In this document: piece after piece, positions 17,740 through 27,921 of the stretch
Numbering within the stretch: the stretch's first letter is position 1
Layout of the letters: every line of letters starts with the position of its first letter
Notes under the pieces: generated by a model
Databases searched by the model: none
What the model was told of the DNA's origin: nothing
Seen by the model: the letters and a program-made list of their open reading frames with translations, nothing else
Assembly: GCF_016593255.1 (NCBI RefSeq)
Contig: NZ_AP023212.1
Span: 124,001 to 188,000 of the forward strand
Reading direction: 5' to 3'
Length of the DNA: 64,000 nucleotides
Source of the DNA: Hydrogenimonas urashimensis
GTDB lineage: Bacteria; Campylobacterota; Campylobacteria; Campylobacterales; Hydrogenimonadaceae
Position numbers and translations under genes: made by a program

Positions 17740-18454
17740 ACTCAAAACGGAAAATCTTGTCAAAACCATCAAAAAACAGATGATCGTCCGGGGAATCTCG
17801 CTCGAATTGCAGACCGGGCAGGTGGTGGGGCTGCTGGGCCCCAACGGGGCGGGAAAGACGACGACGTTTTACATGATATGCGGACTGATTCCCGTCAGCG
17901 AAGGAAAGGTCTTCATCGACGACGCCGATGTGACCAAAGAGCCGTTGCATGCCAGGGCGCGGAGGGGTATCGGTTATCTTCCCCAGGAATCCAGTATTTT
18001 CAAGGAACTGACGGTGGAAGAGAACCTGCTGATCGCAGCGGAAGCGGCGAAGCTCGACAAGGAGAGTGCCGCCAAACGCATCGAAAGCCTGTTGGAACTT
18101 TTCAACATCGAGCCGATACGAAACCGCAAGGGCATCCGTCTCAGCGGCGGTGAAAGACGCCGGACAGAGATCGCGCGGGCTCTTGTTAACAAGCCGAAAT
18201 TCCTGCTTCTGGACGAACCTTTCGCCGGTGTCGATCCTATCGCCGTCATCGACATTCAGAATGTGATCCGTCAACTGCTTGAGCTCGATATCGGTGTGCT
18301 CATTACCGACCACAACGTCCGGGAGACGCTCGGCATCTGCCACAGGGCCTATGTCATGTACGAAGGGACACTGATGGCGGAAGGAAGCGCAAAGGAGATC
18401 GCCAGCCATCCCGAAGTCATCAAACACTATCTGGGAGAGCATTTCACTCTATGA
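17732..18454 (+). CDS. lptB: LPS export ABC transporter ATP-binding protein LptB
   Basis: A 240-residue cytoplasmic ATPase that powers LptFG extraction of lipopolysaccharide to the periplasmic Lpt bridge. Seen are Walker A GPNGAGKTTTFYMICGL, the signature LSGGERRRTEIARAL, Walker B FLLLDEPFAGVDPIAV and the H-loop ITDHNVRETL; the F-A-G-V-D-P-I and E-R-R-R-T/x-E-I-A patterns are LptB hallmarks. It overlaps rpoN by 4 bases; lptB-rpoN adjacency is a widely conserved bacterial arrangement. Confidence 0.95.
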   Translation: MHRLKTENLVKTIKKQMIVRGISLELQTGQVVGLLGPNGAGKTTTFYMICGLIPVSEGKVFIDDADVTKEPLHARARRGIGYLPQESSIFKELTVEENLLIAAEAAKLDKESAAKRIESLLELFNIEPIRNRKGIRLSGGERRRTEIARALVNKPKFLLLDEPFAGVDPIAVIDIQNVIRQLLELDIGVLITDHNVRETLGICHRAYVMYEGTLMAEGSAKEIASHPEVIKHYLGEHFTL

Positions 18455-19710
18455 AACTGCGCCAGACACAGAGTGCCGGCTTAAAGACGAAGCTTTCGAG
18501 CACTTTGCGCAGCTGGCTGCCGATTCTCCAGTCGGGCCTGGAAGAGCTGGAAGATCAGCTCAGGGCCTACGAAGAGGAGAACCCCTGCATGGAGGTCCGC
18601 TCGGGTTTCGAAGAGCAGTTTTCGGCCAAATTCGGCAAACATGTACTCCACAGCCGTGAGCGTTCCGGCAGTGCCGAGGCGATCGAAGCACTGACCATCC
18701 ACGAAAAATCCCTCTACGAACGTCTCTACGAACAGATCGGCGCCCCGCTTTTTCCCACGCCCCGGAGTGAAGCGATCGCCTTTGCGATCATCGAAGAGAT
18801 CTCCGCGGAGGGGTATTTCGAAGGGAGTGTGGCATCGATAGCCCGCCGCCTGGCTGTTTCGCCCCAAGAGGTTGAAAAGATACGGCAGCGATTTGCTTAC
18901 CTCTCACCTTCGGGTGTCGGAGCGCGAGATACTGCCGAAGCGATGCTTTTTCAGCTTCGTCAGAGCGAAGTGACCGAGCCTCTCTATTCGCTGGTGGCGC
19001 GAATGCTGGAAGACTTCGAAAATCTCGCACGGTTCAAGGAGAACCCGCTCTATTCGGAAGCGATCGGAGTGATACGCCGATTCAAAAATCCTCCGGCCAT
19101 CGAAACGATGGAGGCCTCGCCGCCGGCCATACCCGATCTCATCATTGTCCGAAACGACGAGAACATCGAAGTGAAAATCAATGACGACTTCTATCCGGAC
19201 ATTCTGGTCCACGGCGGCGATCTCGACCACCGTTTCCTCCGGAAAAAGATGAAAGAGGCGAGGGATCTTTTCGATGCGCTTCAGATGCGCAAGGCGACAC
19301 TCTACAAGATAGGGCTGATGATCGTCGAATTCCAGTACGATTTTTTTCGGGGAGGTGACATCCGTCCGATGAAACTTAAGGATATCGCCGAAGAGTTCGA
19401 CCACAATCCCTCTACCATATCCCGTGCCATCGCCAACAAATATCTGATGTGCGACCGCGGCATATTCCCGATGAAGGCGTTTTTCACTGCCGGACTCGAC
19501 GAAGATGTGAGCAACGCCTCGATCAAGAGGTTTATTGCCGAAACGATTGCCTCAGAGGATAGAGACAAACCCCTGAGCGACCAGAAGCTTCTTGAGTTGA
19601 TCGAAGAGAAATTCGGTGTCAAGATGGTGCGAAGAACGGTGACAAAATACCGGAAACAGATGAAGATAGGCGGATCGAGTGAACGCAAACGATTTTACAG
19701 ACTTGCGTGA
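18451..19710 (+). CDS. rpoN: RNA polymerase sigma-54 factor
   Basis: A 419-residue sigma-54. Region I (residues 1-50) begins KLRQTQSAGLKTKLSSTLRSWLPILQSGLEELED, with the Gln- and Leu-rich activator-sensing pattern. The central core-binding part follows, with the EEISAEGYFEG helix. The C-terminal RpoN box is RRTVTKYRKQMKI at about residues 396-408, next to the basic tail. In Campylobacterota sigma-54 drives middle flagellar genes, and in free-living species often nitrogen genes. Slightly shorter than enteric RpoN (477), as usual here. Its 3' end overlaps the next gene by 32 bases. Confidence 0.93.
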   Translation: MKLRQTQSAGLKTKLSSTLRSWLPILQSGLEELEDQLRAYEEENPCMEVRSGFEEQFSAKFGKHVLHSRERSGSAEAIEALTIHEKSLYERLYEQIGAPLFPTPRSEAIAFAIIEEISAEGYFEGSVASIARRLAVSPQEVEKIRQRFAYLSPSGVGARDTAEAMLFQLRQSEVTEPLYSLVARMLEDFENLARFKENPLYSEAIGVIRRFKNPPAIETMEASPPAIPDLIIVRNDENIEVKINDDFYPDILVHGGDLDHRFLRKKMKEARDLFDALQMRKATLYKIGLMIVEFQYDFFRGGDIRPMKLKDIAEEFDHNPSTISRAIANKYLMCDRGIFPMKAFFTAGLDEDVSNASIKRFIAETIASEDRDKPLSDQKLLELIEEKFGVKMVRRTVTKYRKQMKIGGSSERKRFYRLA

Positions 19711-20437
19711 GCGGCTCGATGCGGAGGTTCACAGGCGCGAGTGTGCCCTGGAGCTTTCCTCCAAGCGCCCCGATCCGCTGATGGTGGCCAGGGATCTCGA
19801 CGACGACCGTGCGATCCTGCTCTGCGCGCTTTTTGGGTACGGCAATGCCGGAAGGATCGTCACATTTCTTCGTTCCCTGGATTTTTCGCTGCTCGATGCC
19901 GACGAAAGAGAAATACGAAAGGGCCTTGAGCACCGCTACCGTTTCCAGTCGCCGGAAGATGTCGTACAGATCTTTCTGACCCTGCGGCGGGCGGGGCACG
20001 GCGCGATGGAAGAGATTTTCATGGAAGGGTACCGTCGGAACCATGCCGTTATCGACGGCGTTTTTGAACTTATCGAGTATTTCGGACGACTCAACGGATG
20101 GAACAGCCGGGGATACCGTTTTCTCACAAGCACCGTTCCCGCCGACGGGCGGCCGCGGAGTGCCTATAAACGGTGGATGATGTTTCTGCGATGGATGGTG
20201 AGGAAGGAGGCACTGGATCTGGGGCGATGGCGGGGAGTCGACACGGCGGACCTGATCATGCCTCTGGACACCCATACCTTCCGCGTGAGCCGGCGCCTTG
20301 GGCTGCTGAAGCGAAAAAGCTGTGACTGGAAGGCCGCCGTCGAATTGACCCGGTCGCTGAAACGCTTCTGCCCGGAAGATCCCGTCAGATACGATTTCGC
20401 CCTCTACAGGATCGGGCAGGAAAAAGCGGAATTATAA
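19679..20437 (+). CDS. TIGR02757 family protein (DUF2400)
   Basis: A 252-residue protein of the TIGR02757 family, found in many Campylobacterota and Bacteroidetes; function unknown. The DDDRAILLCALFGYGNAGRI and GRPRSAYKRWMMFLRWMVRKEALDLG stretches are family markers. The helical layout and the final C-P-x-D-P segment suggest a distant helix-hairpin-helix/DNA-glycosylase-like fold, but no catalytic residues can be assigned. The GTG start lies inside rpoN (32-base overlap); no better start is present further downstream before conserved sequence begins. Confidence 0.8.
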   Translation: MNANDFTDLRERLDAEVHRRECALELSSKRPDPLMVARDLDDDRAILLCALFGYGNAGRIVTFLRSLDFSLLDADEREIRKGLEHRYRFQSPEDVVQIFLTLRRAGHGAMEEIFMEGYRRNHAVIDGVFELIEYFGRLNGWNSRGYRFLTSTVPADGRPRSAYKRWMMFLRWMVRKEALDLGRWRGVDTADLIMPLDTHTFRVSRRLGLLKRKSCDWKAAVELTRSLKRFCPEDPVRYDFALYRIGQEKAEL

Positions 20438-20506
20438 GGCCTGTATTAAAGCCTGATTAATGGACGTTATGCTAAAATCGCACAAATCTATGACAAAGGA
20501 AGATGA

Positions 20507-21190
20507 ATGGAAGGTCGTATTTTCACCTTTTTGGGTGTGATTTCCGAAAATCACTCCTATCTGTTCGCGTCCCACTTCATTTTGGCGGCCATTCTTGTAC
20601 TGCTGGTGGCAAAAATGGCGACGAAATCGCTCAAGCTTGTTCCGACAGGTACGCAAAACGTGATGGAAGCCTACCTGCAGGGTATCGTTGCGATGGGTCG
20701 CGATGTCATCGGTGAGAGCAATGCACGTAAATACCTGCCGCTCGTTGCGACGATAGGTTTGATCGTTTTCTTTTCCAACCTTATGGAGATCATTCCCGGT
20801 TTCGAACCGCCGTCGGGCAATATCAACATGACCTTGACGCTGGCGCTCATCGTATTCATCTACTACAACTTCGAAGGCATCAGGAAAAACGGACTCGTCC
20901 ATTATTTCGCGCATTTCGCCGGTCCTGTGAAATGGCTTGCGCCTCTGATGTTTCCGATCGAAATCGTTTCTCATATTTCCCGCATCATTTCCCTCTCGTT
21001 CCGACTTTTCGGAAATATCAAGGGAGACGACCTTTTTGTCATGGTACTCCTTCTGCTCGTTCCCTGGATTGCGCCGATTCCAGGATTCATGCTCATGGCG
21101 TTTTCAGCCATATTGCAGACATTCATCTTCATGATCCTCACCTACGTCTATCTGGCGGGTGCAGTCATGCTCGAAGAGGAAACCCTCTGA
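20507..21190 (+). CDS. atpB: ATP synthase F0 subunit a
   Basis: Subunit a forms the proton half-channels of the F0 motor. The 227-residue protein has five to six membrane spans. The essential arginine lies in the [15 protein letters not shown] segment (about residue 168). The family N-terminus [20 protein letters not shown] is that of Campylobacterota. As in this phylum, atpB stands apart from the rest of the atp genes. It has its own leader with AAAGGAAG before the ATG and a TGC-TAAAAT -10-like box at 20470-20478. Confidence 0.95.
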   Translation: MEGRIFTFLGVISENHSYLFASHFILAAILVLLVAKMATKSLKLVPTGTQNVMEAYLQGIVAMGRDVIGESNARKYLPLVATIGLIVFFSNLMEIIPGFEPPSGNINMTLTLALIVFIYYNFEGIRKNGLVHYFAHFAGPVKWLAPLMFPIEIVSHISRIISLSFRLFGNIKGDDLFVMVLLLLVPWIAPIPGFMLMAFSAILQTFIFMILTYVYLAGAVMLEEETL

Positions 21191-21203
21191 TCGGGTATTC
21201 TGT

Positions 21204-21494
21204 TTGAAACGGACAATCGCCGAAACTCTCGTCAGTTTTCTCCTGGGCGCCGCCTGGGCGGTTGTTCTGCTGGGCGCCCTTTTTCTCTTCTGGTCATTTC
21301 TTCCTTTCGGTATTTTTATCGCCATCATGGCCGGCATCGTCGGATCGCTGTTCGGACTTCTGTGCGTGGTGCTTCTGGAAGTGGCGGCACTGCAGTTTGA
21401 CAAGTATCGGGAACTGAAACATCAGACCCGCCTGCTGGAGCAGATCAGCGCCACTTTGAACCGGAGCGATGATTCTTCGTTACGCCATCACTGA
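21204..21494 (+). CDS. Small two-span membrane protein
   Basis: A 96-residue protein with two hydrophobic segments (about residues 9-35 and 38-62) linked by a tight turn, then a charged helical tail (FDKYRELKHQTRLLEQISATLNR). The TTG at 21204 is taken as start; an in-frame GTG-like reading further upstream lies inside atpB. No family is recognised. The position between atpB and thiE, overlapping thiE by 26 bases, suggests co-expression only. Confidence 0.65.
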   Translation: MKRTIAETLVSFLLGAAWAVVLLGALFLFWSFLPFGIFIAIMAGIVGSLFGLLCVVLLEVAALQFDKYRELKHQTRLLEQISATLNRSDDSSLRHH

Positions 21495-22026
21495 TCCGGC
21501 GTACTACACTTCCGACCCGGCAGAACTGCGTCGCAGGGTACGCACAATGCTCGCACAACACGGTGCCCACATGGTCTGCCTCCGCGACAAAGAGTGCCAT
21601 GACTATCATCTCCTCGCCGAAGCCTTTCTTTCCCTGAAACCGGAATTTCCCGGCACGAAATTTCTGCTGCATACCGACTTCGCCCTGGCCGAGAGGCTGG
21701 AGGCTGATGGTGTGCATCTGCCTTCCGGCCGTATCGACGATGTCACGGAAGTGAAAAAGAGGGGGCTGTGGTGCATTGTCAGTACCCATACCCCCGAAGA
21801 GATTACCCTGTGTGAAAAGAAAGGAGCCGATGCCGTAACCTACAGCCCGATTTTTGCGACCCCCGGCAAAGGGGAGCCCAAGGGTTTAGAGAAGTTAAAA
21901 GAAATTAAAGATAAAATATCTCTCAAACTCTTTGCCCTTGGCGGCATCGTGTCGATAGAACAGGTCAAGGCCGTCGAAAGAGCCGGAGCCGACGGGTTTG
22001 CGTCGATACGCTATTTCGTCGAATGA
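21469..22026 (+). CDS. thiE: Thiamine phosphate synthase family protein
   Basis: A 185-residue TIM-barrel protein of the ThiE/TenI family, which couples HMP-PP and the thiazole phosphate into thiamine phosphate. Seen are VCLRDKE (substrate-binding region), ADGVHLPSG near residue 82, the [16 protein letters not shown] loop near residue 125-140 (the family has Y-x-P-x-F-x-T-x-x-K) and the FALGGI phosphate-binding strand. It is some 20-25 residues shorter than E. coli ThiE, so a TenI-like or minimal ThiE is possible. Confidence 0.85.
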   Translation: MILRYAITDPAYYTSDPAELRRRVRTMLAQHGAHMVCLRDKECHDYHLLAEAFLSLKPEFPGTKFLLHTDFALAERLEADGVHLPSGRIDDVTEVKKRGLWCIVSTHTPEEITLCEKKGADAVTYSPIFATPGKGEPKGLEKLKEIKDKISLKLFALGGIVSIEQVKAVERAGADGFASIRYFVE

Positions 22027-22042
22027 AGGAAAAAAACAGATC

Positions 22043-23479
22043 ATGAGCGCTTTTGAAGTCGTCATCGGACTGGAAATACATGTCCAACTCAATACCAAAA
22101 CGAAAATATTCTGCAACTGTGCCACCAGTTTCGCCGACCGTCAGAACATCCACACCTGTCCAGTGTGTCTTGGACTGCCGGGGGCTTTGCCGGTGCTGAA
22201 CAAAGAGGCCGTCAAAAAGGCGATGATGTTCGGCTACGCCATCGAAGCGACGGTGCACAGAAAGTCGATTTTCAATCGCAAGAACTATTTTTATCCCGAC
22301 CTGCCGAAAGGGTATCAGATCAGCCAGTTCGAGGTACCCATCGTCGAGAACGGCCATCTGATGATCGATTTTGACGACGGAAGCCAGAAACGCATCGGCA
22401 TCACCCGTGCCCACCTCGAAGAGGATGCGGGCAAAAACATCCATGAAGGCAGGCACTCTCTTGTCGATCTGAACCGCGCCGGCACGCCGCTTCTTGAGAT
22501 CGTCAGCGAGCCGGACATGCGAAGTGCCGACGAAGCCGTCCGCTATCTGAAAAAACTTCATGCCATCGTCCGCTATCTCGGCATCAGCGACGCCAATATG
22601 CAGGAGGGTTCCTTCCGCTGCGATGTCAATGTCTCGATCCGTCCGAAAGGGGACGAAAAGCTTTACACCCGTGTCGAAATCAAAAACATGAACAGTTTCC
22701 GTTTTATCCACCAGGCCATTGGCTACGAGGTAGAACGCCAGATCGAAGCGTGGGAAGACGGTGTCTACGACGAAGAGGTGTGGCAGGAGACCCGCCTTTT
22801 CGACCCGGACAAGGGAGAGACCCGTTCGATGCGCGGGAAAGAGGAGAGTGCCGATTACCGCTATTTCCCCGAGCCGGATCTGCTGCCGGTCATCCTTGAC
22901 GAAGAGATGATCGAAGAGGCGAAACAGATTCCCGAAATGCCGGATGAAAAACGGGCGAGATATGTCAAGGATTTTGGTCTTCGCGAATACGATGCGGCGG
23001 TCATAACTTCGGAAGTCGAAATGGCACGCTATTTCGAAACGATGGTAGAGGAGGGCGCCGATCCGAAAGAGGCGGCGAAGTGGCTGACGATCGAACTGCA
23101 GGGCAGGCTCAAGGGCGTGGCGGCACTCGAATCCTCACCTGTGACGGCCAAACAGTTGGCGGCGATTGTCAAACGCATCGCCGACGGTACCATCAGCGGC
23201 AAAGCAGGCAAAGAGGTGCTCGACTATCTTTTCGAACACGAAGGAGCAGATGTGGATGAGGCAATCGAAAAACTCGGCCTCAAACAGGTGAGCGACGACA
23301 ACGCCATCCTGGCGCTCATCGACGATGTGCTCGCCGCCAATGCCGAGAAGGTGGAGGAGTACAAAGGGGGCAAGGAGAAGCTCTTCGGCTTCTTCGTCGG
23401 GCAGGTGATGAAAGCATCCAAAGGGTCGGCCAATCCCGGCAAAGTGAACCAGCTGCTTAAAGAGCGTTTGAACCGTTGA
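22043..23479 (+). CDS. gatB: Aspartyl/glutamyl-tRNA amidotransferase subunit B
   Basis: GatB is the kinase/transamidase subunit of GatCAB, which turns Glu-tRNA-Gln (and Asp-tRNA-Asn) into the cognate amide forms; most Campylobacterota lack the direct synthetases. The 478-residue protein starts [15 protein letters not shown], carries the zinc-type cysteines (CNC and CPVC near residues 22-43), the [10 protein letters not shown] motif and the C-terminal YqeY/helical tail that binds tRNA. The start at 22043 is 17 bases after the thiE stop and matches family N-termini. Confidence 0.95.
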   Translation: MSAFEVVIGLEIHVQLNTKTKIFCNCATSFADRQNIHTCPVCLGLPGALPVLNKEAVKKAMMFGYAIEATVHRKSIFNRKNYFYPDLPKGYQISQFEVPIVENGHLMIDFDDGSQKRIGITRAHLEEDAGKNIHEGRHSLVDLNRAGTPLLEIVSEPDMRSADEAVRYLKKLHAIVRYLGISDANMQEGSFRCDVNVSIRPKGDEKLYTRVEIKNMNSFRFIHQAIGYEVERQIEAWEDGVYDEEVWQETRLFDPDKGETRSMRGKEESADYRYFPEPDLLPVILDEEMIEEAKQIPEMPDEKRARYVKDFGLREYDAAVITSEVEMARYFETMVEEGADPKEAAKWLTIELQGRLKGVAALESSPVTAKQLAAIVKRIADGTISGKAGKEVLDYLFEHEGADVDEAIEKLGLKQVSDDNAILALIDDVLAANAEKVEEYKGGKEKLFGFFVGQVMKASKGSANPGKVNQLLKERLNR

Positions 23480-25071
23480 AACAGCTCTTCGTAAAATATC
23501 TCGTCTCCTTCTCCTATCTGCTGGAGAGCTCTTCGCGCTACAAGCGCGTGAAGAGATTTTTTGACAATCTTCTCAACAACGACGATTACCCCTACAAAAA
23601 ATATTTCGACATTTTCATGGTATTCATCATCCTCTCAAGTGTCACCATCCTCGTCGTGGATGTGCGCGAACATGTGGCCTACTGGCTGGAGTGGTACGAT
23701 TATTACATTGTAACTATCATTTTCATCATCGAATATGAACTGCGCCTCTGGGTACACGGGGATATGCACAAAATCATCATCGCGCACTACGAAGAGGCGG
23801 AATTTTTCGAAAAGCCCTTTTCTTTGAAAAAGGTCTTTTCCGAAATTTTCGCCCAGAAATGGGAATTTGTCACTTCCCTGCCCGCTATCATCGACCTGGT
23901 CGCGATTCTTCCCAGCTACCGGGAAATCCGGGTTTTGCGGGTTTTCGTACTTTTCCGTGCTTTCAAGATGCTTCGCTACTCCAGGAGTCTGTTGCAGTTT
24001 TTCGACATTCTCCGTAGCAAGAAGGTTGAACTCTACGCCCTTTTTCTGCTGCTCGCATTTTTCACGCTGATCGCTTCGATGATGATCTATGTTTTCGAAG
24101 GGGCGGGGCAGAATCCCAATATCAATTCGCTTTTTGACGCCATCTACTGGGCCGTCGTCACCGTCACGACCGTTGGTTACGGCGACATCACTCCTGTAAC
24201 TCACGAGGGGCGCTTCATTTCGATTCTGGTCATTATCACGGGTCTTGGGGCTATCACCTTCCTGACATCGATCATCGTTTCCGCCTTTGGTGAGAAACTG
24301 CCCGAAATCAAACAGACACGGGTTCTGAACCAGGTGGCGAAAGTCAAAGATCTCAATCTGGTATGCGGATACGGAAAGATCGGCCAGATCGTATCGCAGA
24401 AACTCAAAGCCCGCGGCGAGAAGATTCTGGTTATCGAAAACGATCCCCAGAAGGTCGAAAGGGCGGAACTTGACGGCCACAGAGTACTGCAGGCGGATGC
24501 CACCAAAAGCGCCACGCTGCTGCAGCTGAAGCTGTGCGACAATGTCAAGTCGATCATCGCGGTCACGCATAATGACATCATCAACGTTTTCATCACGATC
24601 AACGCACGAAGTCTTTGCAAGAGTGTGGAAATCATAGCGCGCTGCAGCGAGAAGAGTGTCGCCACGAAACTTAAACTTGCCGGCGCGAATCACCTGATCA
24701 TGCCCGAAGAGATTGCCGGGCTCCTCGGGGCCGTTTATATCGGCCAGCCGGTCGCATTCGACGCGCTGCAGGCGATACTGACCCGCAAGAAATCGGCACG
24801 CATCGACGAAGTGGAGGTGAAGCGCGGTTCCTTCCTGGACGGCAAAAAAGTTGGGGATTTCGATTTTACCGGTTCACGGCTGGTGCTTTTGGCGGTGCTC
24901 AAACCTCTCAAACCGGATGAAAAGATGAGTCACTACGTACTCTTCAACCCTCCGGAGGAGACGCAGCTGCACGCCCATGACATTCTCGTCGTCATGGGCT
25001 ACAATGTCAGTATCGCCGATTTCAAGGAAAGGATGCTCGAGAGTGTTCGATACAAAAAAAGATCAGCGTGA
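23476..25071 (+). CDS. Voltage-gated-type K+ channel with cytoplasmic RCK (TrkA-N/TrkA-C) domain
   Basis: A 531-residue inner membrane channel. Six membrane spans are visible. S4 has regularly spaced basic residues ([22 protein letters not shown], residues ~150-172). The selectivity filter TVGYGD is at about residues 232-237. An RCK module follows: a Rossmann NAD(H)-binding [16 protein letters not shown] (residues ~296-311) and a TrkA-C domain ([16 protein letters not shown] on). It should release or admit K+ in response to voltage and a cytoplasmic ligand. The TTG start overlaps the gatB stop; the next gene encodes a second RCK. Confidence 0.9.
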   Translation: MKQLFVKYLVSFSYLLESSSRYKRVKRFFDNLLNNDDYPYKKYFDIFMVFIILSSVTILVVDVREHVAYWLEWYDYYIVTIIFIIEYELRLWVHGDMHKIIIAHYEEAEFFEKPFSLKKVFSEIFAQKWEFVTSLPAIIDLVAILPSYREIRVLRVFVLFRAFKMLRYSRSLLQFFDILRSKKVELYALFLLLAFFTLIASMMIYVFEGAGQNPNINSLFDAIYWAVVTVTTVGYGDITPVTHEGRFISILVIITGLGAITFLTSIIVSAFGEKLPEIKQTRVLNQVAKVKDLNLVCGYGKIGQIVSQKLKARGEKILVIENDPQKVERAELDGHRVLQADATKSATLLQLKLCDNVKSIIAVTHNDIINVFITINARSLCKSVEIIARCSEKSVATKLKLAGANHLIMPEEIAGLLGAVYIGQPVAFDALQAILTRKKSARIDEVEVKRGSFLDGKKVGDFDFTGSRLVLLAVLKPLKPDEKMSHYVLFNPPEETQLHAHDILVVMGYNVSIADFKERMLESVRYKKRSA

Positions 25072-25780
25072 AATCGTGCTGTTCGGCTACGGGAAGCTGG
25101 GTCACCGAGTCTACGAGATGCTCTCGACCTATTTCTCCAAAATTACCGTGGTGGAGCAGAGTGACATACTGACGCAGGATGCCAAAGACCACGGCATCGT
25201 CAAATCCTTCACGGTCGACTTCAAGCATGACCAGGAGCTTATGGACCTGGGGCTGGAGGGGAAGATTCTCTTCTGTGCGATGGACGAAATGGCGATGAAC
25301 ATCTTCCTGGTGCTTTCACTCAAAAGCATGACGCAAAACGCCACGATCATCTCCATCTCTACTTCGGCGGAGAATACGAGAAAACTCAAATTCATCGGGG
25401 CCGACAAAGTGATCGACATCTACGAAGCGAGCGCCAACCGCATTGTCGACATCATTACCCGTCCAGCGGTAACGCGGGTTCTCGATGAGATCATTTTCAT
25501 CGACAACGGCATCAGTCTCGAAGAGATCGAGATACCGCCGAACTCTTTCCTGGAAGGAAAATATGTGCATGACATCGATTTCAAGGCGATGGATCTGATT
25601 TTGGTCGGAATTACGGACAAGGAGATGGGAGACGATTTCATCTTCGTCTCACGCGGTATCGATCACAAGTTCGATGCGGGAGATATCCTGGTCCTGCTTG
25701 GCGAGAGCCCGGCGCTTGATGCGTTTTACAAAAAGCTGACGGAATCCCGCCAGACTTCAACAGAATCGAAAAGAGGTTGA
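25043..25780 (+). CDS. Soluble TrkA-N/TrkA-C (RCK) protein paired with the channel
   Basis: A 245-residue cytoplasmic protein: a Rossmann-type TrkA-N domain opening with IVLFGYGKLGHRVYEML and a C-terminal TrkA-C domain (EEIEIPPNSFLEGKYVHDIDFKAMDLILVGI). It has no membrane segment. Its reading frame starts (GTG 25043) inside the channel gene and is clearly paralogous to the channel's own RCK half. Prokaryotic RCK channels assemble rings of eight RCK domains, four attached and four free, so this may be the free subunit. That stoichiometry is known for MthK-type channels; applying it here is inference. Confidence 0.82.
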   Translation: MFDTKKDQREIVLFGYGKLGHRVYEMLSTYFSKITVVEQSDILTQDAKDHGIVKSFTVDFKHDQELMDLGLEGKILFCAMDEMAMNIFLVLSLKSMTQNATIISISTSAENTRKLKFIGADKVIDIYEASANRIVDIITRPAVTRVLDEIIFIDNGISLEEIEIPPNSFLEGKYVHDIDFKAMDLILVGITDKEMGDDFIFVSRGIDHKFDAGDILVLLGESPALDAFYKKLTESRQTSTESKRG

Positions 25781-25781
25781 G

Positions 25782-26684
25782 ATGAAAAAAGTAGCGGTCG
25801 TCGGAGCGGGAAAATGGGGACAGGCGCTTGCCCATGCGTTGAGTCAGAAATGCGATGTGGTCATCACATCCAGAAGGCCGCGCGACCTTCCGAATTTTGT
25901 TTCACTCGAGATGGCGATGGCGCGGGATTTCGTCGTCATCGCCATTTCCGCCCAGGCGATACGGGGGTGGCTCGAAGAGCACCGTGTATTCAGGGATTCC
26001 CACCATCTGCTCATCGCATCGAAGGGAATCGACGCGAAAACCGGCGCGTTCATGAACGAGATTTTCGAGGAGTATCTTTCGCCCGCCCAGCTCAGCTACC
26101 TTACGGGACCCTCCTTTGCCAAAGAGGTGATGCAATCTCTGCCCACGGCACTGGTGGTCAACAGCCGCAACCGTATGATCGCCCAGGAGTGGAGCGAACT
26201 TTTTCCCGATTTCATAAAAACCTATACCAGTACCGATGTCGTCGGTGCGGAAGTGGGCGGAGCCTACAAGAACGTCATCGCCATCGCGGCCGGAATCTGC
26301 GAAGGTCTGCAGCTGGGTGAAAATGCCAAGGCGGCTCTCGTTTCCCGGGGGCTCGTGGAGATGGCGCGCTTCGGGACCTATTTCGGTGCCAAAGAGGAGA
26401 CTTTCCTTTCCCTCAGCGGGGCGGGCGATCTCTTTTTGACGGCCAACAGCCGACTTTCACGAAATTTCCGTGTCGGTCTGGGGCTGGCGCAGAAAAAGAG
26501 CCTTGATGAAATTCTAAAAGAGCTTGGCGAAGTGGCGGAAGGCGTCGGTACCGCCCATGCACTTCACAAAATTTCCATCAATAACGACATCTATCTGCCG
26601 ATCGCCAACGAAGTCTACGAAATTTTGCACGGCAAGAGCGTCAAAGAGAGTCTGAAAGATCTACTATCGCACAGGAGGAACTGA
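25782..26684 (+). CDS. gpsA: Glycerol-3-phosphate dehydrogenase [NAD(P)+]
   Basis: GpsA makes sn-glycerol-3-phosphate from DHAP for phospholipid synthesis. The 300-residue cytoplasmic enzyme has the nucleotide loop VVGAGKWGQALA (residues 5-16), the KGIDAKTG motif, TGPSFAKEV, the catalytic lysine in GGAYKNVIAIAAG (about residue 166) and the LSGAGDLFLT segment. Slightly short of the usual 330 residues. It starts one base after the RCK gene stop. Confidence 0.94.
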   Translation: MKKVAVVGAGKWGQALAHALSQKCDVVITSRRPRDLPNFVSLEMAMARDFVVIAISAQAIRGWLEEHRVFRDSHHLLIASKGIDAKTGAFMNEIFEEYLSPAQLSYLTGPSFAKEVMQSLPTALVVNSRNRMIAQEWSELFPDFIKTYTSTDVVGAEVGGAYKNVIAIAAGICEGLQLGENAKAALVSRGLVEMARFGTYFGAKEETFLSLSGAGDLFLTANSRLSRNFRVGLGLAQKKSLDEILKELGEVAEGVGTAHALHKISINNDIYLPIANEVYEILHGKSVKESLKDLLSHRRN

Positions 26685-26685
26685 T

Positions 26686-27918
26686 ATGCAGAACTATCTC
26701 AAAGAGGCCAAAACCTCCGCGTCGGTGCTGGCTACACTGAGTGGCGAGGTGAAAAACCGTGTCCTGCATTCGATTGCGGATGCCCTTGAAGCCAACGACG
26801 TATTTATTATCGAACACAACAGGTACGATATGGAGGAGGGGAGGCGGAACAACCTCTCCTCCGCCCTGATGGACCGTCTTTTCCTGAACGAGAAGCGCAT
26901 CGCCGAGATGGCGCAGGCGGTCAGGGATATCGCATCTCTCAAAGAGCCGGTGGGACGGATACTCGACGGATGGGTTACCGACAACGGTCTGCGAATTGAG
27001 AAGGTCAGCATTCCCATCGGTGTCATCGGCATCATCTACGAGTCGCGTCCCAATGTCACGAGCGATGCGGCGGCGCTCTGTTTCAAAAGCGGCAACGTTG
27101 CGATCCTCAAAGGCGGAAAAGAGGCGCAGCGGAGCAACGAGGCGATCGCGAAAATCATCCAGAATGTCCTTGAAGAGGAGGGGCTTCCGCGTTCCTTGAT
27201 CAGTCTGCTTCCCGATGCCAGCCGCGAAGGTGTGGCGAAACTGATCAAAATGGACAAGTACGTCGATCTGATCATTCCGCGCGGGGGTGAAGCGTTGATC
27301 CGTTTCGTCAATGAAAATGCGACGGTGCCTGTTGTCAAGCATGACAAAGGGCTCTGTCACACCTACATCCATGCCGACGCCGATTTTAAGGAGGCGGTGA
27401 AGATCGCGGTCAACGCCAAATGCCAGCGTCCGGGTGTCTGCAATGCGATGGAGACGCTGATCGTCGATGCGGCCATCGCCCCGAAGATTCTTCCGGAGCT
27501 CAAAGAGGCGTTCGATGCGGAATCGACCCGGCTGCTCGGGGACGATGCGACACGTGCCGTCATCGATGTCGCTCCCGCGACGGAAGAGGATTACGATACG
27601 GAGTATCTGGCCAACACCCTTTCGATCCGAGTGGTCAACGGTGTGGACGAGGCGATCGCCCATATCCGTCGCTACGGTTCGGGACACTCCGAAGCGATTC
27701 TGACCAACAATCACCGGGCCGCCGAAAAATTTCTCAACGAAGTGGACGCTGCCTGCGTCTACGTCAACGCGTCGACCCGTTTTACCGACGGAGGCGCCTT
27801 CGGTTTCGGCGCGGAGGTTGGCATCAGTACCAACAAACTCCATGCGAGAGGGCCGATGGGCATCAACGATCTGACTACTTACAAGTACAAAATCTACGGA
27901 GAGGGACAGATTCGCTGA
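26686..27918 (+). CDS. proA: Gamma-glutamyl phosphate reductase
   Basis: ProA reduces glutamyl-5-phosphate to glutamate-5-semialdehyde in proline synthesis. The 410-residue aldehyde-dehydrogenase-fold enzyme shows the family block VSIPIGVIGIIYESRPNVTSDAAALCFKSGNVAILKGGKEA (its central part), and the catalytic cysteine in KCQRPGVCNAMETL (about residue 252). The C-terminus has GPMGINDLTTYKYK. It starts directly after gpsA with AGGAGG before the ATG. Confidence 0.95.
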   Translation: MQNYLKEAKTSASVLATLSGEVKNRVLHSIADALEANDVFIIEHNRYDMEEGRRNNLSSALMDRLFLNEKRIAEMAQAVRDIASLKEPVGRILDGWVTDNGLRIEKVSIPIGVIGIIYESRPNVTSDAAALCFKSGNVAILKGGKEAQRSNEAIAKIIQNVLEEEGLPRSLISLLPDASREGVAKLIKMDKYVDLIIPRGGEALIRFVNENATVPVVKHDKGLCHTYIHADADFKEAVKIAVNAKCQRPGVCNAMETLIVDAAIAPKILPELKEAFDAESTRLLGDDATRAVIDVAPATEEDYDTEYLANTLSIRVVNGVDEAIAHIRRYGSGHSEAILTNNHRAAEKFLNEVDAACVYVNASTRFTDGGAFGFGAEVGISTNKLHARGPMGINDLTTYKYKIYGEGQIR

Positions 27919-27921
27919 AAG

